Of a stretch of DNA of 64,000 nucleotides, positions 34,741 through 43,816 are shown piece after piece. The stretch is from contig JAAEKY010000428.1 in assembly GCA_024227235.1 (NCBI GenBank), forward strand, positions 1 to 64,000, read 5' to 3'. The DNA is from Desulfobacteraceae bacterium (GTDB lineage: Bacteria > Desulfobacterota > Desulfobacteria > Desulfobacterales > Desulfobacteraceae). Numbering within the stretch: the first letter of the stretch is position 1; every line of letters begins with the position of its first letter. The notes under the pieces were generated by a model. The model was given only the letters and a program-made list of their open reading frames with translations, made no database searches and was not told where the DNA came from. Made by a program: the position numbers and the translations under genes.

Positions 34741-37302
34741 TTACTCCTCTTCATGTACCCAAGTAATGAGACTTGGCGTATTTCTTAACACCTCATCTCC
34801 TTTGGGAATCACTCTGGCAGTGTACCCAAAGCGCCCCGAATCTGAGCAGGTAATGGTGCAGGCATAAATATGTTTGCCCTCCGAAATAGTCTCCTGCAAC
34901 CACATGGTTTCCGGTCTACTGCCTTCTAAATCCTCAGAGGTTCTTAGTTTGCCATGATAAATCTGGACCTCTACTTCTTCCGGGGTTAATTCACCAAGAA
35001 AGACTTCAACTGTAATTCTAAAGGTATCTCCAACTGTAAAATCCACCTCTGTTATTAAATTGGGCTTTGATAATCGAATGCCACTCCATAAAGATAAAAG
35101 TCTTGACTGGGTAAGCGCAAGTTCCTTGGCTTTCCATGCTGAATCATCGGTTAATAGTTTAAAATTCTTTGATGCGGGAATATAAAACCGATTCGAATAC
35201 TCTCGGACCATTCTATCACTTGAAAAATCAATAACAGCCATTTTCATGGCTTCTTTCATCATCATGATCCATTTTAAGGGAGGATTGCCTCTTTCTCTGT
35301 CATAAAATTTTGGAATGACATCATTTTCCAAAATATTAAAGAGCGCCTGACTTTCAACCTCATCTTGATAATCATGATCATCATAGACATCACCATTGCC
35401 TATTTTCCATCCCCGACTTTCCCTAAATCCTTCACACCACCACCCATCTAAAATAGAAAGATTCAGGCCACCATTTGCCGAGGCCTTCATCCCTGAAGTA
35501 CCGCAGGCTTCATTGGGTCTTCTGGGTGTATTGAGCCATATATCACATCCCTGGACCATATATCTTGCAATATTAATATCATAATCTTCTAGAAAAACAA
35601 TACGATGGCGCACGTCATGTACTCTTGCAAATTCCACAATCCGTTTGATGATATCTTTGCCTTCATCGTCATTGGGATGGGCTTTACCGGCAAACACCAG
35701 TTGAATGGGTCTTTCTTCATCTGTAATGAGTCTTGTAAGGTGGTGAATATCTTTAAATAAAAGACCTGCCCGTTTATAGGTCGCAAACCGCCTGGCAAAA
35801 CATATGGTCAGCACACGATGGTCTAAAACATTAGCAACCTCGTCCAACACATTTCTTGAGGCATTCCGTCTTTCATACTGCGCCAATAAAGCTTGACGAC
35901 ATTTTCGAATCAGATTGGATCGATCCATTTCATGGACATGCCATAGATCAGTATTCTCAATATTATCAATCCGCGAAATTAAAGTAGGGTTGAACAGCCG
36001 GTTAGACCAGTCTGAGGATAAATATCGCTCAAATAAAGAATTTTTATGTCTGGAAAGATAAGAACAAATATGTACCCCATTGGTGATGTGTGAAATAGGG
36101 ACCTCTTCTACATAGCGCTTTGGCCACAAAGACTGCCACATATTACGGGCCACTTGCCCATGAAGACGACTGACGCCATTAATATGTCCTGAAAAATGTA
36201 CACCAAAAATGAACATGGAAAATTTATTAGAATTCTCAATACCATGAGGTTCGCCCCAAGACAATATTTCATCTTCGGAGATGGCGAATTTTTCCGCATA
36301 CGGTTTAACATAGGGAAGGATTAAGTCTTTACCAAATTCATCATGACCGGCTGCAACAGGTGTATGTGTTGTAAAGACACCTGTTCGTTTACATATTTGG
36401 TATGCACTTTGAAAATCCAAAGCATACTTGTCCATAATCGTGGAAATGCGTTCCAATCCGGCAAATGAACAATGCCCTTCATTCATATGGCAAACGGTCG
36501 GGAATATATCCATTGCATTTAATACTTTTGTGCCCCCTATTCCCAATAATATTTCCTGGGCGACCCGCGTCTCACCATAACTGGCATAGAGCCTGGATGT
36601 TATATCTCTTATTTTTTTTGAGTTTTCCAATAAATTTGTATCCAACAACAATAATTTTATTTTCCCAACTCTTAATTGCCAGACACAGGCGTTGATATTG
36701 CCATGGGGACCCGGAATCTGAATTTTAATTTCAAATCCTGAACTGTCCTTTACCTTTTTAACGGGCAGATCAAACACATCATTAATGGGATAGGTTTCCT
36801 GCTGCCAACCATTATGGTCAAGAAATTGCCGAAAATACCCTTCCCGGAATAGTAAACCAACACCTGTCAGTGGAATTCCAAGAGTAGAGGAGGCTTTTAA
36901 ATGATCTCCGGCAAGAACACCTAATCCACCGGCAAAAAAAGGTAGAGATTCATGAAGGCCAAATTCCATTGAAAAATAAGCAATGGTTTCTTTAGCACCC
37001 AGATCAAATTCTTTGATTTGGGACACCAAGGAAAACATTCTTTCAAATTTAGCCTTTACCCGTCCAAGATGGCCTAAAAAACTTTCATCTTTAGAAAGAG
37101 AATCAAATCGTCTCTGTGAAATATAGGATAAAAAAGCCACGGGGTTTTTCCCAACTTTTTCCCATTGTACGGGATGAATTCTCTGAAATAGCTCTATGGC
37201 TTCAGGATTCCAACACCACCACAGGTTCCTGGCAAGATAATCCAGGAATGATAGTGGTTCGGGGATAGCAGGATATACTTTATAAATCTGCAGCTTTTTC
37301 AT
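34741..37302 (-). CDS. glgP: Alpha-glucan phosphorylase (GT35) with DUF3417 N-terminus
   Basis: 853 residues. The N-terminal DUF3417 segment (about 10-115: LDYLARNLWWCWNPEA) is typical of the glycogen/alpha-glucan phosphorylases outside the MalP group. Downstream are ETIAYFSMEFGLHESLPFFAGGLGVLAGDH, NEGHCSF and the PLP-binding lysine in GTSGMKASANGG (about residue 605). It releases glucose-1-phosphate from non-reducing ends. The C-terminal about 100 residues form a beta-rich extension. It follows the debranching gene by 23 bases, consistent with a degradation pair. Confidence 0.93.
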   Translation of the reverse strand: MKKLQIYKVYPAIPEPLSFLDYLARNLWWCWNPEAIELFQRIHPVQWEKVGKNPVAFLSYISQRRFDSLSKDESFLGHLGRVKAKFERMFSLVSQIKEFDLGAKETIAYFSMEFGLHESLPFFAGGLGVLAGDHLKASSTLGIPLTGVGLLFREGYFRQFLDHNGWQQETYPINDVFDLPVKKVKDSSGFEIKIQIPGPHGNINACVWQLRVGKIKLLLLDTNLLENSKKIRDITSRLYASYGETRVAQEILLGIGGTKVLNAMDIFPTVCHMNEGHCSFAGLERISTIMDKYALDFQSAYQICKRTGVFTTHTPVAAGHDEFGKDLILPYVKPYAEKFAISEDEILSWGEPHGIENSNKFSMFIFGVHFSGHINGVSRLHGQVARNMWQSLWPKRYVEEVPISHITNGVHICSYLSRHKNSLFERYLSSDWSNRLFNPTLISRIDNIENTDLWHVHEMDRSNLIRKCRQALLAQYERRNASRNVLDEVANVLDHRVLTICFARRFATYKRAGLLFKDIHHLTRLITDEERPIQLVFAGKAHPNDDEGKDIIKRIVEFARVHDVRHRIVFLEDYDINIARYMVQGCDIWLNTPRRPNEACGTSGMKASANGGLNLSILDGWWCEGFRESRGWKIGNGDVYDDHDYQDEVESQALFNILENDVIPKFYDRERGNPPLKWIMMMKEAMKMAVIDFSSDRMVREYSNRFYIPASKNFKLLTDDSAWKAKELALTQSRLLSLWSGIRLSKPNLITEVDFTVGDTFRITVEVFLGELTPEEVEVQIYHGKLRTSEDLEGSRPETMWLQETISEGKHIYACTITCSDSGRFGYTARVIPKGDEVLRNTPSLITWVHEEE

Positions 37303-37325
37303 GGCACTTAAAATCTCCTAACAAA

Positions 37326-39662
37326 TTATGGGTGTAATTTGTGCATTACTCTGGCAGTCTCGCTTGACCCCCAAGCCTGTGCATCACATCCTCTGGGTGT
37401 ATGAGGATAATCTCCATCTAAGATTTCAGGAATATATCCAGCAGCTCCTTTTCTCATCAAATGAATCACACTGCCCAGCCATGCCAGACAGGTAGGAAAA
37501 CTTTGTTTACCAAATGCGGCTGCCCATGCTTCACAAAAAACCGGAAACTGCCAGGTCCAAGCGGTTCCATTATGATAGGCAGGTTTTCTTTGAGTATCTT
37601 CGTCCCCTTTGTAAACACCAGAATAAGGAGCATGAGGGTCCTTTATCAATTTGTTATTATAAAAAATTTTCATAGGATATTCAACCCTTCTATCTGCAAG
37701 ACTTCTGATTCCTCCAGGGATAAGCAATTGCTGGCATGTTTCAACACATTTTTGAGCAATTTTTTTATCTTCTATCACATTAAGTGTAAATAAAAACAGC
37801 TGGTTTGGCCTTAACGCATCATCAGCAATCGCATTTTGGGCACCCACAGGGCCTTGAGAATGAAGACAGTCTGAAAAAAAACCTGAACTTTTAATATAAA
37901 AAAGATCAACAATCGTGTTTTGAATTATTTCTGCTTTTTTTTGCCATTGCTTTTTATTGGCTGTATCAATTGAGGCCATCAGCATTACTGCATTATACCA
38001 TAAGGCCTGGATCTCAATAGGATATCCCTGCCGTGGAGACCCCGCTGGAAAATTGGTATCCATCCATGTAAAATGGGAAGGACTATACAACAAAAGTGTT
38101 TCAGAATCTGCCTTTACACCTGTTTGGGTTCCCTTAATCATTGAATGAACCATAGATAAAAGAATATCTTTTATGGTTCGGGATTCAATCCTTTCGCTTA
38201 AAAAATCCTGATTATTTTCTTTTTCAACCAGGTCTTTGCAGCAGCAAATGAACCATAAGGGTGCATCTGATGTTTCAATGTTTGCTGCATCCTTACCGCA
38301 GATCATATTGGGAAGCGTTCCATTGTTCTCAAATTTGCCAAATAACCGCAAAATAGCTTTGGCCTCTGAAAACCGACCCAATTCGATCAGGCTTCTACAA
38401 AATATCAAGCTGTCTCTTCCCCAGTCTAAAAACCAGGGGTATCCTGCAATCACACTCTTTTCGTTATCCCTGTCCACCAAAAAGGCATCAAGGCTTTTAA
38501 CCACTGCTCTTGAAAAAGACATACCCTTTTCAAAGTTTTCTAATATAGGTACTTTAGGTTTGCTTATATCTACTTTTTGTGTCTGATTGTCATTCACGAA
38601 AGCGTTAAACCAAACCCTTTCACCACCATGAGCGATTACATTAAAATACCCCGGACTGAAAAGATCAGATTGTGCGTCAAGCCCTCTTTGTTCTTCCAAA
38701 GAGCGATGGATCATGTAGTGCCATTCGGGTTCATGCACATAAATACCTTTGGAAAGGGTGACACTTAAAATTTTCCCATTTGATAATAAAAATTCAAATC
38801 CATGGTCTTGGCAGGTGATGGCCTCAGGCCATTTTTGTTCCGCTCCTTTAAATGCTTTAACCGTTTCATGAAAGCTTCTGTCTTCGATATCGGGCCGGAT
38901 AATGATGGTGACCCCTTTATCATCATTTAAAATGAAAGGGTCATTTTCAAGGGCATTCTTTCTAAGGATTGACAGCGCTACATGATTATCATTTGAATTA
39001 ATGGAAAGATACAGCTCCAATGCATAATATTTGCCTTCAGAAGTGGGAACATGGAATAGCCATTTTCCCCCATGATTATAGGAAAATGTAAATTTCTCAA
39101 GGCAATCCGGTGCAAGTTCTCTGGAATATCCCTGAAAGACTGCCCAAATTCTGCACCTGGAGAGCACCATCCACCGATTTTCCGGGGTTGTCTTATCCAT
39201 ATTTGCCCCAAGAAGTGCATCATACCGGCTGTCAAGCCTGCCCCACCATGCGGCGGCTCTCATCATGCCTCCATTTTTTGTGGTGCCTAATAATTTTAAA
39301 AAGGGACTTTTTACAATTTCCTTTCTTGTAAATGAAGACCTCATATACAGTTTATTTAAAGGCGCCAGATATAATAGAGATGCCTTTTCAACCTGGGTAC
39401 CTGTAGGTTTAAAAATCCGCAGGTTTAGACAAAATTCTTTGTGTTGATTCTTCATTTTATTGGGGAAAAATAAGGCAAAGAATCCTTTTTTATCCTGGGT
39501 TTGGGTTGGAATTCCTTCTTCATATCCCAATGATGTCTTTATTGACTTTTTTTCATCAATAATTTCAGCCCTGAATCCATCCTCACATTTTACCAAAAGG
39601 AAAAAATCTGGCGGAACCATGACCTGTCGTTTCAAATCTTTTTGTGAATCAAAAATTATCAC
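37326..39662 (-). CDS. Amylo-alpha-1,6-glucosidase (GH133), debranching enzyme C-terminal part
   Basis: At least 778 residues. An N-terminal beta-sandwich (VPPDFFLLVKCEDGF...) is followed by an alpha/alpha toroid (about 370-775) with GYPWFLDWGRDSLIF, TWMDTNF, GYPIEIQALWYNA and HNGTAWTWQFP, the GH133 debranching signatures. It removes alpha-1,6-linked glucose stubs. The first available start (GTG 39662) has no ribosome binding site, and the frame continues upstream in coding style (DGYTDIKGINIEKEAVSF, then DPVEFIRSL) to about 39868 without any ATG, GTG or TTG. It overlaps the end of the GH13 gene there. The two were therefore probably one GH13-GH133 gene, broken by a one-base deletion. Confidence 0.82.
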   Translation of the reverse strand: MIIFDSQKDLKRQVMVPPDFFLLVKCEDGFRAEIIDEKKSIKTSLGYEEGIPTQTQDKKGFFALFFPNKMKNQHKEFCLNLRIFKPTGTQVEKASLLYLAPLNKLYMRSSFTRKEIVKSPFLKLLGTTKNGGMMRAAAWWGRLDSRYDALLGANMDKTTPENRWMVLSRCRIWAVFQGYSRELAPDCLEKFTFSYNHGGKWLFHVPTSEGKYYALELYLSINSNDNHVALSILRKNALENDPFILNDDKGVTIIIRPDIEDRSFHETVKAFKGAEQKWPEAITCQDHGFEFLLSNGKILSVTLSKGIYVHEPEWHYMIHRSLEEQRGLDAQSDLFSPGYFNVIAHGGERVWFNAFVNDNQTQKVDISKPKVPILENFEKGMSFSRAVVKSLDAFLVDRDNEKSVIAGYPWFLDWGRDSLIFCRSLIELGRFSEAKAILRLFGKFENNGTLPNMICGKDAANIETSDAPLWFICCCKDLVEKENNQDFLSERIESRTIKDILLSMVHSMIKGTQTGVKADSETLLLYSPSHFTWMDTNFPAGSPRQGYPIEIQALWYNAVMLMASIDTANKKQWQKKAEIIQNTIVDLFYIKSSGFFSDCLHSQGPVGAQNAIADDALRPNQLFLFTLNVIEDKKIAQKCVETCQQLLIPGGIRSLADRRVEYPMKIFYNNKLIKDPHAPYSGVYKGDEDTQRKPAYHNGTAWTWQFPVFCEAWAAAFGKQSFPTCLAWLGSVIHLMRKGAAGYIPEILDGDYPHTPRGCDAQAWGSSETARVMHKLHP

Positions 39663-39805
39663 CCGGCTCTCTTTGGAATCCTTATTAAGCGACCGAATAA
39701 ATTCAACAGGATCTTTTGAAAAGGATACGGCTTCCTTTTCAATGTTTATGCCCTTTATATCAGTGTATCCGTCAATAATAGTATAAATGGCTAATATTTT
39801 TGCTT

Positions 39806-41665
39806 TTAGCTTTTGTAAATAGACGTTCTCCGGGATTGAACTTTTATCTGCTTTTGAAGGTCAAGGGCTTTAATATCATCCATATCAGACGTCAGGGCAA
39901 GAGTTTGGCCGGGAGCCAAGCGGATCATACTCAAGTCACCCAGTTTTTGGATCTTAATCTTGGATCCTGATATCAGATCAAACAGCATATTGTCGTTTAT
40001 TCCTGCATCCCCATCTTTCCAGGTAGTTTCATTGGAATTTTCACAATCAAGATTAACTAAAACCAACACTCTTTTTTCATATTCTTTATTATAGCGCAGC
40101 AATACCAGACTATCGGATTGATTTTTCTGGATTAAAGACAAACAGGCCGTTCCCAAAAAGGTTGGATGAGTTTTCAATATTAAATTCAATTTTGAGATAT
40201 GATCTACCTGATTATCTTTATTGCCCCACCTTAAGCCGCTGGATTCATGGACATCAATTTTTTGTGTGGCAAACCACTCTACCCCATTGGCGAATCCAAA
40301 CCCGCCGCTGACTGAAAAAAGTGCACAAAGCGAAGTCCTCATTTTTGCATACAACTTTGAAACAGACGCCAGACGATTATTGTCATGGGTTTCAGCAAAA
40401 TGGATTAAGGGTCCGCATGAGTTTGATATATCAAAGGCAGTGGGTAGATAATTTGTAATTTCCTGTTGCGTATAATTTTGAAACAGTTCTGAATATGCCC
40501 AGTTAAAATTTGCCTTACTTAAAATCTGACGGGTTACCTCTACCTTTCCCCCAAGTCCCTCTAAGAAAAAAAGCGTTTCAGGATATTCAACCCTTACTTT
40601 TGCAACAATATATTCCCATGCGTTAACAGGGATCATATATCCGGCATCACAGCGAAATCCATCAACACCCCGATGGCACCACAACAAAAAGACATCTGCC
40701 ATATATTTCCAAATATCAATGTTGGAATAATCCAACTTTGTCAAATCTGCCCATATGACCCCCCAGGCACCGGGTGCTTGAATTTTTCCATCTTCTCCTC
40801 TGACTAACCATTCCGGATGGGTCTCATGAATAGACGCTGCCCACCCTGTATGATTTATAGCAATATCCATGAACAGGTACCCATTATGGAAATGAACCAT
40901 ATCAACCAATTCCATAAATTGTTCCAGCGGTGTTGCCGAAGGATCAAATTCAGCTAAGGCTGGATCGACTTCTGTAAAGTTCAAGGCTGCATAAGGACTG
41001 CCAAACCGTCCCATCCTGGCATATGTTGTGGGTGTGGGATGGATAGGCAACAAATGAAGAACACGGCATCCGAGATCAGAGAAAATAAATTCTACTTGTT
41101 TTTTAAGGTCCCTGAATTTCCCGGATTCTGGAATAACCGTATACCCTTTTGTATCAAGCTTTTTAATGATAGATGAAATATCTTTTTCTTGTGCTGCATC
41201 TGACTTGGATTTACCGAACTGTCTGACAAAGGCATTATAAATAATATTGGCACAACAGGTGCCGGCCGGTTCAACATTAAAAATAGTGTTGTCACCCGAT
41301 GGCCATATGGGTGTATGGCTATGTTCAGGGGTAAAAAAACATTTTGCCTGGAAAAAACCTGTCTCATGTAATGGCAGAACAATTTTAAAATTCAAATCGC
41401 CTTCTGGCGACATTTTAATATCATACCAGGCTTCATCCAGTTTTATTTCATCTCTTTCTATACGCCTGATGATTTCTTTTCTTGAAATCGCTGCAGAACC
41501 AAGGTTAGTTCTAATCCATGCCTCACCTTTAGCTTTAGCTGAGAGCGTCAAAGTAAAAGTAACACAATCGCCACAATACATCACCCGGAATTCTCCGGGA
41601 AAAGGAGATTGTGAAACGATAGGTAAGGTTTCCATGGTCAAGCCTTTATCTTTTCCACCCGCCAA
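39806..41665 (-). CDS. GH13 alpha-glucanase/glucanotransferase, probable N-terminal half of a debranching enzyme
   Basis: 619 residues. An N-terminal beta domain (1-150) is followed by a GH13 barrel with FMDIAINHTG, the nucleophile in GVDGFRCDAGYM, the Glu in LFFLEGLGG and AETHDNNRLA, and a C-terminal beta domain ending near 590. The last residues (SRRTSIYKS) look out of register. Inserting one G at the CCCGGAG tract near 39831 would fuse it to the GH133 frame, giving about 1446 residues with the GH13-then-GH133 order of eukaryotic-type glycogen debranching enzymes (4-alpha-glucanotransferase plus glucosidase). The start at 41665 overlaps the HIT gene by 20 bases. Confidence 0.85.
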   Translation of the reverse strand: MAGGKDKGLTMETLPIVSQSPFPGEFRVMYCGDCVTFTLTLSAKAKGEAWIRTNLGSAAISRKEIIRRIERDEIKLDEAWYDIKMSPEGDLNFKIVLPLHETGFFQAKCFFTPEHSHTPIWPSGDNTIFNVEPAGTCCANIIYNAFVRQFGKSKSDAAQEKDISSIIKKLDTKGYTVIPESGKFRDLKKQVEFIFSDLGCRVLHLLPIHPTPTTYARMGRFGSPYAALNFTEVDPALAEFDPSATPLEQFMELVDMVHFHNGYLFMDIAINHTGWAASIHETHPEWLVRGEDGKIQAPGAWGVIWADLTKLDYSNIDIWKYMADVFLLWCHRGVDGFRCDAGYMIPVNAWEYIVAKVRVEYPETLFFLEGLGGKVEVTRQILSKANFNWAYSELFQNYTQQEITNYLPTAFDISNSCGPLIHFAETHDNNRLASVSKLYAKMRTSLCALFSVSGGFGFANGVEWFATQKIDVHESSGLRWGNKDNQVDHISKLNLILKTHPTFLGTACLSLIQKNQSDSLVLLRYNKEYEKRVLVLVNLDCENSNETTWKDGDAGINDNMLFDLISGSKIKIQKLGDLSMIRLAPGQTLALTSDMDDIKALDLQKQIKVQSRRTSIYKS

Positions 41666-41978
41666 TCAAATGGAGGTGTAAGTGAAATATTTCTTGTCCA
41701 CCGCCTTTTTCAACATTGAATAACAATTTATATCCAGATTCATTGACACCTTGTTCCTTTGCCATTTCTTTGGCTATCATAAAAAGCCCGGAAACAATGG
41801 ATGTCTCGTCCTCCTGCAGATCATTGATGCTTCTGATATGTTTTTTGGGAACTAAAAGTAAATGAACCGGGGCTGCAGGATTGATGTCTTTAAAAACAAT
41901 AAAATCATCATCTTCGTATAAAAATTCACTGGGTATTTCTTGGTTTACAATTTTACAGAATAGACAGTCGCTGGGCAT
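41646..41978 (-). CDS. HIT-family nucleotide hydrolase (HinT-like)
   Basis: 110 residues. CLFCKIVNQEIPSEFLYEDD at the N-terminus and the His triad HLHLHLIGG at the C-terminus identify a HinT-type purine-nucleoside phosphoramidase, which hydrolyses AMP-linked amines. AAGGAG precedes ATG 41978. It lies between Sir2 and the glycogen genes with overlapping or short junctions, so it is probably in the same transcript. Confidence 0.93.
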   Translation of the reverse strand: MPSDCLFCKIVNQEIPSEFLYEDDDFIVFKDINPAAPVHLLLVPKKHIRSINDLQEDETSIVSGLFMIAKEMAKEQGVNESGYKLLFNVEKGGGQEIFHLHLHLIGGWKR

Positions 41979-41997
41979 TGAAGACTCCTTTAAATAC

Positions 41998-42732
41998 CTA
42001 TAATTTATCGATTTCCTCCATCAATTTTTCCATGGCAAAAGCAGCCTTATCTTTAAGAAAAATATCAGTAACAGAGTGGGTATATTCAGAAACATATGGA
42101 TTAATTTCAACGATTTTAGCACCATTTGATTTTGCGGCTGATGGGATTGTGTTTGCCGGAGCCACAGTTCCTGTGGTGCCGATTAAAATAAAACAATCTG
42201 CCTTTTTTGTCTCATTAAATGAATTTGTTTTTGCGGGTTCTGGAATGGCCTCTCCGAAAAAAATAACATCTGGTTTTAAAATCCCACCACATTTTGCACA
42301 TGTTGGCGGTAGAATATTCAAATCAATTTCAGAAATTTTATATTTCGCTTTACACTTAAGGCAGACAAGCGTCTTTAAGGACCCATGAAATTCATGGACT
42401 GTTTTACTGCCTGCATCGTAATGCAGATTATCAATATTTTGGGTAATCACGGAACTTAACATGTCATTGGCCTCAAGTTCCGCCAGAGAATAATGGGCTG
42501 CATTGGGTGTTACTTTTCCAAACAGATCATAAAAAATTTCCCGGATCACTTCCCAGGAACGTTTTGTATTATTATAAAAATATTGGATTTCAAAGGTTTG
42601 GGGATCATATTTATTCCATAGACCATTTTCTCCCCTGAATGGCGGTATTCCGCTCTCCACAGAAATACCTGCACCCGTAAATGCGACACACCGTTTCGAT
42701 GATTTAATAATTTGTGCGGCCTTGGCATACAT
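41998..42732 (-). CDS. Sir2-family NAD-dependent protein deacylase
   Basis: 244 residues. NAD-binding GAGISVESGIPPFRG, TQNIDNLH, the catalytic His in VHEFHGS, a four-Cys zinc module (CLKC...CAKC), and GTTGTVAPANTIP define a sirtuin. It removes acyl groups from lysines using NAD. AAAGGAT precedes ATG 42732. It sits between a ThiF-like E1 and a HIT hydrolase, upstream of glycogen genes. Acyl-lysine control of the glycogen enzymes would be one reading of this order, but that is speculation. Confidence 0.92.
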   Translation of the reverse strand: MYAKAAQIIKSSKRCVAFTGAGISVESGIPPFRGENGLWNKYDPQTFEIQYFYNNTKRSWEVIREIFYDLFGKVTPNAAHYSLAELEANDMLSSVITQNIDNLHYDAGSKTVHEFHGSLKTLVCLKCKAKYKISEIDLNILPPTCAKCGGILKPDVIFFGEAIPEPAKTNSFNETKKADCFILIGTTGTVAPANTIPSAAKSNGAKIVEINPYVSEYTHSVTDIFLKDKAAFAMEKLMEEIDKL

Positions 42733-42773
42733 AAAGATCTATCCTTTATGACAAATAAAAATTTAGGTTAACT

Positions 42774-43481
42774 TCAGGTCAACTTTACAATCTCAAACGT
42801 ATTGGACCATAATTCTGCAATCAAAAGTTCATTGCGAAGTAATTTCCCACGATTTAATAATATTTTTATACTTTCGGATGATTGAAGCGCGGCCACAAAA
42901 AGTGCACAATAGGCCATATTTCCAGTTTTTGTCTCAACACCTTTTGAAAGTTTTCGGCTTTTTTCCCCATATATTAATTCATAACCTTTATCCTCAGGAA
43001 AAATAGTGGTTATTTGACCGGTAACACCTGCAATAGCACCAGAAACAACTGGAATGGATGCTTTTTTTGCTGCATCCTGTAATTTGAATCTGGTATCAAT
43101 TGAATCCAGACAATCCATTACAACATCCGCATCTTTTATATAATTATATAGGTTGGATTCATCCACATACTCAATGATGTGATTTACGATTACCTCAGAA
43201 TTTATTGCATTTACTCTTTCTTTTGCTGATAAAGCTTTGGAAACACCTATCAAATTCTCCTGACTTAAAAGCTGTCGGTTTAAATTACTGGTTTCAAATA
43301 TGTCACCATCAATCAGGGTTAAATGACCGACGCCAATTCTAGCCAACATTTCACAAACGCTGCCACCAAGACCGCCTAATCCAATAACAACAACTTTTGA
43401 CCTGCCAAGAGTCTTTTGTTCCTCAACACAGAGGGTGTTAAAATTCCGATCATACCGTCCTTCAAGTTTTAATGTTCCCAT
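42774..43481 (-). CDS. ThiF/MoeB/HesA-family E1-like adenylyltransferase
   Basis: 235 residues. The nucleotide-binding VVIGLGGLGGSV, LTLIDGDIFETSNLNRQLL and DVVMDCLDSIDTRF motifs define the E1-like superfamily that adenylates the C-terminal glycine of ubiquitin-fold carriers. The zinc-binding CxxC pairs of MoeB/ThiF are absent, which is common in HesA-like and shorter members. The adjacent upstream locus encodes a broken MoaD/ThiS-like carrier ending in GGG, its natural partner, with only three bases between the carrier stop and this ATG. The pathway could be molybdopterin, thiamine, a sulfur-transfer route or a protein-tagging route. Confidence 0.88.
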   Translation of the reverse strand: MGTLKLEGRYDRNFNTLCVEEQKTLGRSKVVVIGLGGLGGSVCEMLARIGVGHLTLIDGDIFETSNLNRQLLSQENLIGVSKALSAKERVNAINSEVIVNHIIEYVDESNLYNYIKDADVVMDCLDSIDTRFKLQDAAKKASIPVVSGAIAGVTGQITTIFPEDKGYELIYGEKSRKLSKGVETKTGNMAYCALFVAALQSSESIKILLNRGKLLRNELLIAELWSNTFEIVKLT

Positions 43482-43484
43482 CGC

Positions 43485-43717
43485 CTAACCCCCTCCATCT
43501 GGCAGGAAAAATCCACCCTTGTCATTACCTTTATTAATTGGCATTTTTTTATCTTGCGTTTTACGGTTAATAAAAATCAATTTTGCAAGCTTAACTGGAA
43601 TACCAAAATCCAATATGAAAATCTTTATTATAGTATTTTTTGAATTTCAATGCTTCCATTATTTTCCGAAAGATATTTAGATAATGTTACAAATAACTTC
43701 AGATCTATCTTTATCAT
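43485..43717 (-). pseudogene. MoaD/ThiS-like ubiquitin-fold sulfur carrier, frameshifted
   Basis: ATG 43717 begins MIKIDLKLFVTLSKYLSENN, the usual first strand and helix of MoaD/ThiS proteins, but meets TAA after IEIQKIL. In another frame the expected continuation runs DFGIPVKLAKLIFINRKTQD and on to FFLPDGGG and TAG at 43485-43487. The GGG end is the thiocarboxylate-forming tail of the family. Adding one A to the six-A tract near 43638 restores one 77-residue protein, and the 233-base length plus one is divisible by three. The gene lies three bases upstream of its probable E1 partner. It is either a fresh pseudogene or a base-calling error. Confidence 0.75.
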
Positions 43718-43816
43718 ATATGTGTTTACACTTTTAAATTCTGCTGTTATTAAGATGTTATATATATGACATAAGCTAATTATTTTGTACATAAATTTAA
43801 TAAAAAACAAAAAATC

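Noticed and set aside
39800-39870. Programmed frameshift joining GH13 and GH133
   Set aside because: No heptameric slippery sequence and no downstream structure are evident at the overlap; a deletion or sequencing indel is simpler. Not excluded.
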